DNA from: Haliclona indistincta
Taxonomy: Eukaryota > Porifera > Demospongiae > Haplosclerida > Chalinidae
NCBI GenBank assembly: GCA_964017065.1
Contig: OZ024790.1
Coordinates: 3,616,458 to 3,680,457, forward strand
Direction of reading: 5' to 3'
Length of the DNA stretch: 64,000 bases
Shown: positions 1 to 11,700 of the stretch, in pieces
Position numbering within the stretch: position 1 is the first letter of the stretch
Layout: each line of letters starts with the position of its first letter
Notes under the pieces: generated by a model
What the model saw: only the letters and a program-made list of their open reading frames with translations
Told to the model about the DNA's origin: nothing
Database searches by the model: none
Translations under genes and position numbers: made by a program

Positions 1-48
1 TTATATTGACACATTTTACACAATGTACATTGTACATTGTACATGCAG

Positions 49-981
49 TTGTCTGTGAGTCTGATAACTCCACAACAGAGCAGTTTGGTACCTACAGTTG
101 GCCAGCAACACCAGTAGGAGACACTGTTTCACAGAAATGTGTATTCAGACCAGGTTATAATGCCAGTCGATCTTGCACAAAAGGAGGATCATGGATTGCT
201 GTTGATGTTACTGACTGCAGAATCAGTGAGGAACTATTATTGCTTTGGCACTACTAAAATATTTCATGCATTGTTCAGTTAATCAACCTGTAATGAACTT
301 CACATTGTACATGAGGTTTTCCTCAAATTTGAGTGATATCCTGGCAGGCCAGAACATACAAGGAGCTCTTCGTAACATTGAGAATCTTGTATGTATTACG
401 TATCATAAATGCCTTCCATTATCTTTGCTTTAATGTGTACAGGTTTTACAGCATGTCAATGTAACAACATTCAAGTGTGAAAATGTAGCAAGGTATAGTT
501 AAATTTGAGACTATTATTACTGTAATTGATTATCATGCTAGTCGAGTAGTTGATGCAGCAAGCAGTAGAGACAGAGTGGGTTGTACTATAGTTGGACCAA
601 ACAATCCTCAGGACCAGTCACTATCTCCTGATAGCTTCTTCAGCCAGATCATTACTGTAGTAAGAGCTAACAACTTCTCTACACCAGGAACAGAGATAAG
701 ATCAGGTCAAAGATTTTTTACACATAACTTTGCTTTATGCATTTAACTTTTTTCTTTATACAGGATTCGGATATTGTAATTATGAAACCACTGATGAAGG
801 AACTAGAGGATTGTTTAATTGGAATGAGACTGAGGTGAACACTACAGCCAGTACTAGCTGCCGCTATGGACCAACTGAAGAGATGCCAACTAGACTATGT
901 GTGTCTAGACTCAATTGGGCAGCTCCTTCTGTTAGTCAGTGTAGAACAGTAGTCAGTACACAGTTCAGCAACATTCAACAG
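49..981 (+). other. Copy A: HRM1 - unidentified module - HRM2
   Basis: Two cysteine-rich domains of the hormone-receptor-motif type (pattern C..WP..G..C..G..R.C..G.W..C). The first is encoded by 49-225 and the second by 764-981 (TTASTSC, TRLCVS, NWAAPSVSQC). Between them three exons (279-705) encode about 110 residues starting VNQPVMNFTLYMRFSSNL that I cannot assign. The pattern of alternating strands and helices could be SEA-like, which is a guess. The same arrangement is present in copies B and C. Confidence 0.7.
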
Positions 982-3705
982 GTGAGCTCAGTTATGGTGA
1001 CCTATATGGCATACTATGAAGAACATTTGTATAAAGGTGAATGTCAGTGTTGACAATGTGAACTCAGTCATCAATAATGTCACAAGTATTGTATCATCAG
1101 CAAATGAGACATCAGATCAGAACAGAGATAATCTGGATATAGTAGCAGATGTACTCACACAATCTGCGAATGTAATCCAGTCTCAAAATTTGACACTTGA
1201 AGTAGCCAGTCAAGTTAGTATGATCATTGTAGCAAATAATAATTATTATTAACTGGCATCTCATCGGAAATAATAGGCTACGTCTGATGCTGTGGGAATA
1301 CTGGACAATGTAGAGGAGTGGCCAATGGAGGTTGTTCAAGAACAGAGTAATATGTGAGTGTCATGTGTGTCTAGATGACTATGAAACATCACATTCTTCA
1401 GGATTGTGCAAGCATTTGATAATATTGTTGATGCTTTGATTCAATCAGACAACTTTACTAATATTTCTGTTGTTGAACGAGACTTGGCATTGAGAGGAGA
1501 ACGAGTCAGTTACCACAACACTTATGATGAACTTACAAGTGATTTCTCCTGCACAGATTAATAGAGGAGAGTTCAGAGGTCGAACACTGTCAGTAGGACA
1601 GTCATCAGGTCTGTGTCAAAATACTGTCCCGATAAATTTCATTAATTCCATTTATAGATTCACAAGAACTGGAATTATCAACATCTAATACTGAGAAATC
1701 AGATGAGCTTCCTCTGAGCTTGAATGCTGCACTTTCTCTTCCACAGGAAATCATTAGCAGCATTCAAGATGAGAGTAGTGCTGTGTCAATAGCTTTTACT
1801 GTATACAACTCACCGGCACTATTCCCTGTGAGAAACACATCACTGGATACCACTGCATCTAGTACTGTTGTCGGCAGTCAGGTAGTCTCAGTGCAAGTTA
1901 GTGGCATTGCTGATGGAACAAGACTTGCTAATCCTGTAACATTTCAACTACGCTTAACAAATTTACCCAATACTGGAATGAATGAGTTCATTGCTAGTAG
2001 ACGATGTGTTTTCTGGGACTTCAAAGCAGCAAGTAAGTTTCTAATCTTCTAAATTACACAAAGTGAATAATGGTTGTTAGATGGTAATGGTGACTGGAAT
2101 ACTGGCGGCTGTAATCTGACATCCTTCAATCGATCAACCAATGTAGCAAGTTGTGAATGTGACCACCTCACAAACTTTGCCTGCCTTGTGGTAAATAAGT
2201 TCTTAATATTACACTAGCACTGTTATCTTAATAAATATTCAATTGTAGGACATTTCTGTTCGACTGCAAGGTGGTAATGAAAATGTTACAGTACTACCGG
2301 ATGAATACATATTAGCACTTGATGTTACAACATACGTTGGAGTTCTGTTCTCTTTAATAGGATTGGTCATCATGCTATTAACTTACCTGGCATTTAGGTA
2401 ACAATGTACTAATGATTAATCACATGAACTTAACTGTTCTCTTCAGGACCTTTCGTCAAAGAGATGTGACTAGGTTTCATGTACAGCTAGCAGTGTCAAT
2501 GTTGCTCATGTTGATAGTGTTTGTGGCTGGTATTGGTCGTACTGAGAACAGAGCTGGTTGTATCACTGTGGGTGTGCTCCTCCACTACCTCATCCTGGTT
2601 GTCTGGATGTGGATGGGTGCAGAAGCTGTACTTCTCTTTCAAAAGCTGGTGATTGTCTTCAAGAAGGGAACGACACTTTATATGGTGATCGTTTCAATTG
2701 TCTGTTGGGGTAAGTCAAATTACAACTTGAAACAATTATTAGCGTTATAATTATAATGATGATTCTGCAGCTTGTCCTCTGCTACCAGTGATAGTATCTG
2801 TGAGTATCAATCCTGACTACTATATCACACAATCTAACACAACTAGAGGATTGTGAGTTTCATGAATATACAGTATTTTAATTTTGTTTCGTTCGTGCAG
2901 TTGTTTCATTAGTGAAGTTGGTGTGTTCTTTGGAGTATTTCTTGTTCCAATTATTCTCGTCATTCTCTTCAATGCCTGTATCTTCATTGCATCAAGCTAT
3001 GTAGTCATTAGGTTAAAAGTCAGCCAACAAAAGAGCAAATTGGCTCGCAAAGGCAGCCAAAAACAACAAAAATTTCCTATGTCTTCCAAAGACACTTGCA
3101 AACTACTTGCATTGCTAGCTGGATTCATGTCTCTACTGGGGCTCTCATGGACTATTCTACTGTTTACAGTAGTTGGAGCTGATACTAACATCTATGCTGC
3201 CTTTGCCATTCAATGGTTGTTTGTGTTCTTCAATTCTCTCCAGGGCTTCTTCCTCTTTGTGTTCTTTGTAGCTCTTAATCGTGATGCTCGTAACTTGTGG
3301 TATAATTTCTTGTGTTCTTGTCTTAAAAGAAAGAGAGGTGCTTACTCAACAAGAATCAAGCACTCTTCAATATCCGGAAACACTGCAAGTACCAAACTGT
3401 CCACTCAAAGAGAATTTTCTTCTAATACTTTGAAAGCAGCAGTTAAGAAGCACAATGAAGAATTGGTTATAGTCAACTATGCCTCTGCTATTAATGAAAC
3501 AGATATTGATGATGCTCCTGACTTGTTGGTTGACCTCATTACCTCACCATCAGGTGAAGATGATACTACAGTGAAGACTCTTTCAAAAAATCTTTCTGAA
3601 ATTCGGATAAAGCGATCATCAACCATACGCAAGACCCATGATATTGAGACAGCTGAAGTGACCTTTGATGCTAGTGGTAGTGAGGATGAAGAGACAAGTC
3701 TTTAA
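49..3705 (+). CDS. Adhesion GPCR copy A, 3' part (HRM-HRM-GAIN-GPS-7TM-tail)
   Basis: Cell-surface adhesion G-protein-coupled receptor whose N-terminal part lies left of the window. Exons inferred from GT/AG sites and from alignment with copies B and C: 49-225, 279-388, 443-492, 542-705, 764-981, 1037-1213, 1277-1353, 1402-1504, 1557-1608, 1658-2032, 2081-2190, 2249-2397, 2447-2709, 2771-2852, 2901-3705. Order of domains: HRM1 (WPATPVGDTV), an unidentified module, HRM2 (RGLFNWNETE), GAIN helices and beta domain, GPS (CVFWDF, then CECDHLTNFACLV), TM1, TM2-4 in one exon, ECL2 exon, TM5-7 plus tail in the last exon. TM6 has GLSW and TM7 has NSLQGF, both hallmarks of family B2. The donor after exon 49-225 is gtgagg rather than gtgagt, but still GT. 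No stop or frameshift seen. Exon ends are accurate to a few bases. Confidence 0.9.
1037..2190 (+). other. Copy A: GAIN domain and GPS cleavage site
   Basis: The helical GAIN subdomain A runs through four to five small exons (VNVSVDNVNSVINN to QSSG). Subdomain B is in exon 1658-2032 (ALFPVRNTSLDTTASSTVV to CVFWDF). The GPS exon 2081-2190 gives DGNGDWNTGGCNL and CECDHLTNFACLV, with the four GPS cysteines and the two tryptophans present. In this family autoproteolysis occurs between L and T of HL/T, exposing a tethered agonist beginning TNFACLV. Cleavage is predicted from the motif, not shown. Confidence 0.85.
2249..3705 (+). other. Copy A: seven-transmembrane domain and cytoplasmic tail
   Basis: TM1 exon DEYILALDVTTYVGVLFSLI; TM2-4 exon with the ECL1 cysteine (RAGCITVG) and HYLILVVWMWMGAEAV; ECL2 with CFISEVG; TM5 to TM7 in the terminal exon. 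The tail is about 145 residues, rich in Ser/Thr, contains an acidic dileucine-like motif (DDAPDLL) and ends EDEETSL, a class I PDZ ligand (T at -2, L at 0). Downstream signalling partners cannot be read from sequence. Confidence 0.85.
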
Positions 3706-4850
3706 AACACAACATTAGTTTACAACATTAGGATTAGATAAACATTGTTGACACATTGTAGCTAGCTATAGCTAGTGTTGAATAACACAAGCATGCATGT
3801 CATTCAACTTTATAGATAAGTGTAGTTTCCAAGCCAAGTCAGGACTAGCCTCCTCCCCTCTAATTAATTTGCAATTACCAAGAGAGAAATTAAAAGAAAT
3901 TGATAATTTCAAACCTCAATTTCAAACCTCATTTGGCTTTGTATTAAGGTGCAGTTGACAATGTGTGATATAAACTGATTATAGTGGATTGTTATTTGAT
4001 CAAAACGTACAAAACCAAACAATAATTAATACGCAAGATTGATATCACTATGCATTACATGTACCTTTAGTATAATTTATTGGCGGATATTTAAATTGCT
4101 CCTATTCTAGATCTACAGTTCCATTCATTTGAAGAATACATTGAATCTAGGTCTTTCAATAAGAGGCCTTTCAAGTGCATTAATTTTGAATGTTTTGTTA
4201 ATATTTTCGGCTGCATTTTTGTTAGGAGCTATCTAGAATTCTATATCATACGTTACCATTCCCATATCGATGCTCAAGTCTATAATCTAAAAGTCTTGCA
4301 ATCTGCTGATCAGCAGATTTGTGGTGAGAACTGTGTTGTATATTGAAACAAATGCAGACAACTGTCACAATACCACAAGCTATTCAATGCTAGTAACTAT
4401 GTATACCATCACTGATCTCGATCCTGGTAACACTTGTTCTACATGTATACAGCATTACCACATCGGAGCCTTTTTTATTCTCAGGTGCTCCGGTGCAGCA
4501 TTACAGCATACTGCACTGATGTAATGGTGCTCTAGGTACTAAAAATATCACAAAATTTACTCACTCACTCTCTCTCTCCCTCTTCTTCCCACTCTCTCTC
4601 TCCCACACCTATACCCATCCTCATCCTCCCACTCTCTCTCACACCCACCATCTCTCTCCTAATGGTATGTGCATGACAACTGCATTTGGTACTACTAGCC
4701 TTGAATCGGACATAATAGTTACTACTAATACTACCACTGCATGAGAGTATGTAAAATGTTTCATAATACTTCCGCTTCATTCTCTCTGGTTCCTACTGGT
4801 GCTCCTGGAATACTCACTAACACGAGCAGCTAGGTCACTCACTGTATAGT
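3706..4850. other. 3' flank of copy A, no gene
   Basis: AT-rich 3'-UTR and intergenic DNA. The stretch around 3975-4150 is paralogous to about 32765-32945 downstream of copy B (shared words: cactatgcatta, tacctttag, ttggcggata, ccattcatttgaa, ttgaatctagg), so the ancestral duplicated unit extended several hundred bases past the stop codon. At 4560-4660 there is a CT-rich low-complexity run. I see no supported coding exon before 4850. Confidence 0.5.
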
Positions 4851-6090
4851 GTGGGAGACAGTACCCGCCCTGACCAGAGAGTACCAATCACTGGATACAG
4901 ACTGTGTTACAGCAATAGTATCTCCATTGTAAACACTGCAGGAGAGGAGAGCAGACAGCATGTGTTGACTGGACTGACTCCATTCACCAACAATTCTTTG
5001 CAAGTGGCAGCAGTCAATACTGGAGGGACTGGACCATACAGTGATCCAGCACTCACTGTGGAGACACTACAGGATGGTGAGTGATGTGGCCGGACTACAC
5101 TTAGTACATAGTCACTGTGACTGTATGTTCCTGTGCAGTTCCTTGTCCAGTGTCTGATCTGTCAGCCACCCCAGGAGTGGTAGTGTGGTACAGCTCACCA
5201 TCTCATGGAGTCCTCCCAATGGACGCGTTACTATGTACCAGATTAGCTACAGCACAGGAGTAGAATTCAACACATCAACCACACAGCACACACTGAGGGA
5301 CCTCGATCACCCCTAACATTGTTGTTGTAATTCGACAAGGAGAGATTGTGACAATACAAACATATACTGCTACATATAGTTTATGTAATCATTAATTTTA
5401 TTGCCATTTTCTGTCATTCAGCTGATCTTTTTGGTTATGTATAGCTCATGTTTCAGGAGTTAGTGTAATATCACTGAACAGCACAGCAATTAATGTCTCA
5501 TGGACTCCAGTAACACTACAAGAAAATGAGTATCACTATACTGTGCATTACACTACGATGTGTGGTTCCTTCAACGTCAGCTTCCCGGCAAATGCCTTCT
5601 CTGGAGAAGTGTCAGGACTGCAGGAAGGACTGCAGTACGAGTTCAGTGTCATGGTAAAAATTAATGTAAACGGAGTGTTTTATACTCTGGAGGTGAGTTG
5701 ATGCAACATTGCATGAACATGGATTTACAATCACAGTTATTCTTTCAGAATCATTTATTTCATCCATTTCACTAGTCCCATCACTATCACCAACAACCAC
5801 ATCGCTGCCTCCTTCAATGTTAGCTTTCCAGCAAGTGCCACCTCTGGAGTAGTGTCAGGGCTGCAGGAGAGAAAAAAAACAGCTGTCACATTCGATCTAC
5901 AGTAACTGGAACATTGATTGTGTGTTATTGTGTTTACTCTGTAGCTGTAGTTTGTGAATTTATTTAAGACTCATTTAGTTTTCACAGCTCACTCATTTAG
6001 TTTTCACAGTATAGAACACAATCAAGTACATGTACGAGTTCAGTGTCATGGTAACAATTGATGTAAATGGAGTGTTCTATACTGGAAGTG
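4851..6090 (+). pseudogene. Decayed FN3-domain gene with local tandem duplication
   Basis: Remnants of three fibronectin type III exons. About 4851-5078 encodes the second half of one FN3 (VPITGYRLCYSNS; GLTPFTNNSLQVAAVN; GTGPYSDPA) with a phase-1 donor. From about 5139 a second exon gives VPCPVSDLSATPG, then loses one base so that VQLTISWSPPNGRV and YQISYSTGVEF lie in another frame, and it lacks an evident donor. About 5455-5693 gives a third, GVSVISLNSTAINVSW to LQYEFSVMV. Pieces of this third exon recur at about 5810-5870 and 6030-6110, so the locus duplicated locally while decaying. FN3 assignment is secure; the parent gene is not identified. Confidence 0.65.
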
Positions 6091-6770
6091 CATGAGTTGA
6101 TGCAACATTGCATGAACAAGGATTTACATGCAATCACATTCAACTATTTTTGCAGAATCATCTATTTCATCCATTTCACTAGTCCCACCACTATCACCAA
6201 CATCCACATTGCTGGCTCCGTCATCTAAATCGTCATTGTCTATGACTCATCTATATATCAGAAAGTGGTTGGAGTGATGTTAGTAGCATCTCTGATTGGG
6301 CATCATAACCACTGTGCCATTGTGTTAGACAAAAGACAATACACTTAAAAAGGTATAGATTTTTATAAACTGAAGTATGTGTTATATTTAAAGATATAGC
6401 CTGCAATAATCACAAGCCGTTGATCCAGTGCCTGACAAGCAAACACGATAGCTGGTACTGGGGCTTCAGTGGGAATTGTCACAGTTTACTTTCACTTATC
6501 ACAGTAATGATATCAAGATGACAGATTATTCAGCAGCACTGCGGCAGTCTGACATTGAGTATGAAGATCTCTTCAAAACAACATGATGCTGACATCACTA
6601 GTCAAAGATCATCAAATTTCAGTATTCACTATATAATTTATATATATACTTAACCTACGTAGTATTTAAACCACTCATAAAAAATAGTAGTTCAGAAATT
6701 TAGTGAACCAGTTTGTGATGTTGTCAAAGACTATTATTAGAATCAGAACAATAACAATGAGCAAGCAGTG
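6091..6770. other. Intergenic, no gene recognised
   Basis: AT-rich DNA with no open frame showing domain similarity. Short coding-like words occur but I cannot tie them to a family. Confidence 0.4.
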
Positions 6771-7190
6771 ACAGACAAGCTGAAGAAGTGAATGAACTGT
6801 TGAAGACAGTGGAGCTACTCGATTTGAGATAATCATTCTTTGACTTAGTAAGACATAATAGTGGTGTGCTCTTCCATAGGCTGCTGATCAACGTGTGTAT
6901 ACTTACAGTGGAGGAATGAAGAGGAGACTTAGTGTTGCCCTTGCTTATTATTGGTTATCCTCCAATTGTGATTCTGGGTAACACTACATTAGTGTACATA
7001 GTTCCTACATTTTCTCTTCCTTCTGTCAGATATAAACCCACTACTGGAAGATTCACTGCAACATATGGAACCTCATTCTGAAGAAGAAACAAGGAAGAGT
7101 TACCATAATGACCACACACTCTATGGAAGAGACTGACATACTGGGAGATACTATACCCACTATATGCAGAACCCAGCAGCATAAGACTTC
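6770..7190 (+). pseudogene. ABCA-type ABC transporter NBD remnant
   Basis: Broken pieces of an ABCA-subfamily nucleotide-binding domain in collinear order: ELLKTVELLD (about 6795-6825); then after an AG acceptor ADQRVYTYSGGMKRRLSVAL (about 6882-6941, the ABC signature); then in a shifted frame GYPPIVIL (Walker B neighbourhood, with the catalytic D-E lost); then KKKQGRVTIM and TTHSMEETDILGD (about 7080-7145, H-loop). Frames change between pieces and stops intervene, so it cannot make a transporter. In intact ABCA proteins these motifs follow in just this order. A second ABCA remnant lies 5' of copy C. Confidence 0.75.
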
Positions 7191-7401
7191 AATCTCTAAT
7201 AATAGTGTGGTGTTTTGTACTCAAGTTAACTTAGAAGTTACAGCGCTGTGCGTGGTTATCATAGGCAGTGTGTGGATAGTTTGGTTAGCCTATGATAACA
7301 GCCGGCAGGCTACGTACAATCATCTGGCTTCTAACTATGCGCGTGAGAGTAACAAATTTAATTTAACGAACCTCAGCCTACATGTATAGCGGCGACAAAG
7401 C

Positions 7402-8754
7402 ATGGATAGGTTCAGCTGCAGTAGCGAATGCTATACTCCGGGTAGGGTTTTCATGATGCTCGTGTTGATGGCGATGCGCTCGTTGGGGCAAGATTGTACT
7501 CCTGGTATGATCACTTCTGGACCAGTAATACCCAACACTGACCTACCAACTCAAGGTTAATCATGTTCTATAAGTTTTTCGTGTATAAAATTAGAATATT
7601 GCTACAGGTGTAAGGCTGTATTTTCAAGAGGCCTCAGAGCCTATACCAGACTACCTGATGCTGCGTGCTAGTCAGATAGAAGCAAGAAGCTTTAATCCTG
7701 GCTTGAGTCCCACTCTAGCCTTGTGGTGTCAGAGTGCTAATACTGACAGCAATAATGGCATGTGGTTTCAACCTCCTGGATCTACTGCAGTCTCTTCAAT
7801 GGACATTGACTCACCTGATGAGCCATACCAGATGGTGACATGTAATGGTCAGGTGGGGCTGGTGAGAGATACTGGACTAGGAGGTACCAATCGAACTGGA
7901 CTAGTGCAGTGTATGATCTGTGATGAGATGAACATCACTCACACACTGACAGCAGGTGTGTATACTGGAGCAATATATGACAACTATGGTGAGTACATAT
8001 TATGGACCTGTTGATTGTAAAAATAATAACCAAAAAACAATACAGATGGTCCTAATGTTGACACCAATATGCTGTTTTCCCTCATATCCTCACGAGATGC
8101 TGACCCACCTGTCTTTACTTTCTCATTCAACACTTCCAATGGCCCACCCACCATGGTGACATGTACAAGGAATGGTCAGACCTTGAATACATCACTATAC
8201 ACGATCTCTCGAGAGGTTCTTCAAGCACAGTATGTGCAAAATGGCGATGTAGACTCTGTCAATGTATCAGAGCCAGACATGCCTGATGTGACCAGAGTGA
8301 CAGTGACTGTGAGGGAGAGAGAGGCAGGAGAGTACAGATGTAATGTAACGGTGATGGGTAGAAATGATAACATGCCAGCACAAGTTGTGACACTTGGAAC
8401 ACCAGAATCATCTACTGCAATGATCACTGGTGAATAAAAATGCTACATGTACACACTAGCCGCTCATAACTGTATTCCTTACAGTTTCAGGTACACCTAC
8501 TAATGTTGCTGCCAATCGGAGCTCTGATACTGAAGTTACTGTGTCATGGGATGCTCCATCTCCAGTACCAGATGGCTATGAGGTGTTCTATCAGGTGGAT
8601 GGTGGTGATGTACTCAGTGCAGGAACTACTACTAATATCGAACTGGCTATCACTGGTGTATCTATAGTACAAGAAATCTCCATCTTTGTGGTAGCATTTG
8701 GTGGTACTAATACATTACCCAGTGCTCGCAGTAATGTAGCAGTTATTCAACCTG
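7402..8754 (+). other. Copy B: signal peptide, two Ig-like domains, FN3
   Basis: Start chosen at the ATG giving MDRFSCSSECYTPGR, conserved in position in copy C; an internal Met begins the hydrophobic stretch MMLVLMAMRSLGQDC, which fits a signal peptide. Exon 2 encodes an Ig-like domain (LALWCQSANTDS; YQMVTCNGQVGLV; GLVQCM). Exon 3 encodes a second Ig-like domain (ISSRDADPP; GPPTMVTCTRNG; REAGEYRCNVTV). Exon 4 is an FN3 (TVSWDAPSPVPDGYEVFYQV). Copies C and E share the same four-exon order. Confidence 0.8.
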
Positions 8755-11700
8755 GTAAGCTTGTACATCTTCAATTGAGAGTTTGGCAGTAGTTTTTACA
8801 TTTGTATATCTCCCATTATGAGTCAGTTTATATCCAATAATTATTCTTATTAAGCGTTAAATATTATTTTAGAGCGACGCTTTAAAATTAGTTATTGTGA
8901 AAGGGGTGGAGCTTATGTTCTCATGCGTGCGCATGCGCTCAGTGGCACATGTTGGATGCAGAAGATTTTTACTAGCTGTTGGAAGTGACTTGCTATTTCC
9001 CTCCCTGGCTCCATCGCTGTTCACCGTGTCTTGCTCCCTTGTTATTGCTTACCAACACATTGACGATCATGCCTCGTGGACGACAGGGTCGTGTGAGACG
9101 CTCGGGAAGGTCGTCCACGGTTGCCAACACTCTTGCCGCTGCTGGTAGCGGAGTTCCCGCGACTGCCAACGCTCGTGGACGAGGCCGCGGAGCTGACCGA
9201 GGCCGGGGAACTGACCGAGGCCGTGGGGCTGGTCGAGGTCATGCTGGCGTTGTCACTTTACCTCAGCCATCAACATCATCTACCTCCCCGGAGTCGGATC
9301 AGGATTCCGAGGACGTAGAGACAGACTCAGAGTATCTCCTAGGGCTGGTACGGGAGGCAGTCCAGCAAGTCCTCGCAGAGTCCGGGCACGTCGCTGGCTC
9401 CACCTCTAACAGCCCATCCTCTTCAGGTACATCTTAATAGCATATTATCTACGGTTTTACTCTGTGTACATGCATGGTTTGTTAAATTTACTAATCACAT
9501 TCTAGTGCCGTAACGCATTGTGTTCATTTGGGATGTGTTTCCGACTGGTTGGGTTATGTCATGATTTGTGATTGTTGCAATTGTTTTTAAGATCTGAACT
9601 CTCTGGTACGTACACTCCCTAGTCACTGGGGATATGATGTCGATTATGGTTATTGTTGTCGTATTGCGTAGGCAGTAATTGGCTGTTAGGCTTACGCCTA
9701 CCTGTCTGTTTTTTGGCGATCGTCGTTGCTATTGGGTTATGTATTAAGACACGTAGTGTTTCCCGCGTATGCTTGTTTTCGATCAGACTGGTCCCATTGA
9801 AGGGATTCCTGCTGATCGTCTTTCCGCGATAGTTACATGCTGGCATCCAAGTTGGATGCCGCATGGTGGGCTTCAAGCATATCGGCACTTTGCTGAGATA
9901 TACATTCTCTGCAAGTGTTGGGATAAGGCGTCAATTGTTTTTGTCACCTTGTGCAAGAAGAATGTTTCTTTCTGGTAGGTGGTTGCTTATGCGTCACCGT
10001 GGTTGTAGACATTCTCTATTCCAGCAATTACCCTTGCTACTGGTTGGCAGGTAGTCGATGTTTATTATTGTTATTAGCCAAACGACGTATTGACCTTCGC
10101 ATAGAGATGTCTGCTTATCGATCGCCATGGTATACAGTCATTACCTATAAGAACCCAACCATTACGAGCAACAAATGCAACCTCCGGACATATCACAGGA
10201 TCTCTGACGTATATAGTCCGGTGACATCACCTTTGTATGCCTGTTTTATGGGAATGTACGCACATGTGTATGATCTGGCCGGATTGAAGTGGCTCTGATT
10301 TATTGCACGTGATGATCTGCTGTTATCGTTTCTTTGCTATATTCGCACAGGTGCTGTTCTCCCGCTAGGCACTCGGCCTCCTGCGTCAGCAATTACATCT
10401 GTCGCAACAACTGTTCCAGTCAATTCATCCGTTTCCAATGCTTCAGGATTCCAGACTACCGTAACATCGGTTACCAGCACTCAGACACATCCCACTGTTA
10501 GCCGTGGTACTATCCTCTCGGCAGCACTCCAACCAATTTCAGGTCGTCTGACACGACGTATTCTAGCCGGGGAGTTTGTCGAAATGCGAGATCTTTTGAT
10601 CGACAACATGGCTCTGTACGACCAGCTGGAGTCTCTTCACGGTCAAGTGATGATCGGTGCCACACCTGGAATGCTGCGCACAAGACTTCGTGAAGTGCCA
10701 TCCTTAATTTCCTGGGTGTACTGCTTCCTGGCGTATGTCACGGTACGGGCCACTGATCCAGCAACGTGCGACATGCTTACTTATTGTCGTCTCATCATCA
10801 GAGAGGCGCTACGTCATGGGGGTCGTGGGTGGCAGGACTATGACCGTACCTTTCGCTCACAGGCAGCGATTGATCAATCAATGCGGTGGAATGTTATTTC
10901 GCCTGAGCTGCAGGCATGCACGATTCTGGGACAACGGTCTGCTGGGGGTATGTACTGTTCTTTATGCACTGGGGTCGATCATTCTGTCTCCCAGTGCGCT
11001 CTCAGTGTACTGCAGCAGCCACTGACGATGCAGCCACCCGTGAACACTAGGAGGCCTCCCAGTTCAGGTGATCGACGTGCATTCAGCCGTCCAATCCCCA
11101 TCTGCTCCTCATGGAATTCTGGCCGTTGTATTTATCCAGGAACTTGTTCATTCAGACATATATGTGCTACATGTAGGCAGCAACACAAGGCACGGGATTG
11201 CGACGACACACCATCAGGCTCACCATATAGGCGCAACCCTAGGGAGAACAGAGCTAATCAGCCTTCCGGCACATCTCGATCTGGAGACGGTCAGAAACAA
11301 ACATGATTGTTAAAGGAATTCACTGCTTATCTCAGTTCCTTAGCTGACAACCGAGCTATCATAATTGTTTATCCAGTATCATTATTAATTGACCAGGTGT
11401 TTCTGCCTTTATTATCTCACTTCATACCATCTTTTGTTGTTACGTATGACCCTGTTTCGGGCTGTTTACTTGTCGTGTTAATCAATGTGTTTGGGTTGAC
11501 AGTTGAGCGAAGAATAACGTTAAGGTGCGTGCATGGTAGCACTATGATTTGCATCAGTAGTAGAACTGCATGAGGCTGGTACCTGCGAACCTGGCGCTGC
11601 TTTAGGAACGGTACAATTTGGGCGAGGTATTTGTAGCGATGTAGTGTGGGATCACCATTGGACATAAGCTGTAGAGATTCACAGCCATTAACTTACCATG

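Noticed and set aside
4321..4524. 67-codon ORF upstream of the FN3 remnant
   Set aside because: Contains no FN3 or Ig pattern and shows no splice-phase link to the neighbouring exons.
7108..7389. A small membrane protein ORF
   Set aside because: Its first part is the ABCA H-loop remnant and the hydrophobic second part has no supporting homology.
9951..10298. ORFs between the two gag frames
   Set aside because: They fall in the proposed gag intron and show no similarity to retroelement proteins.
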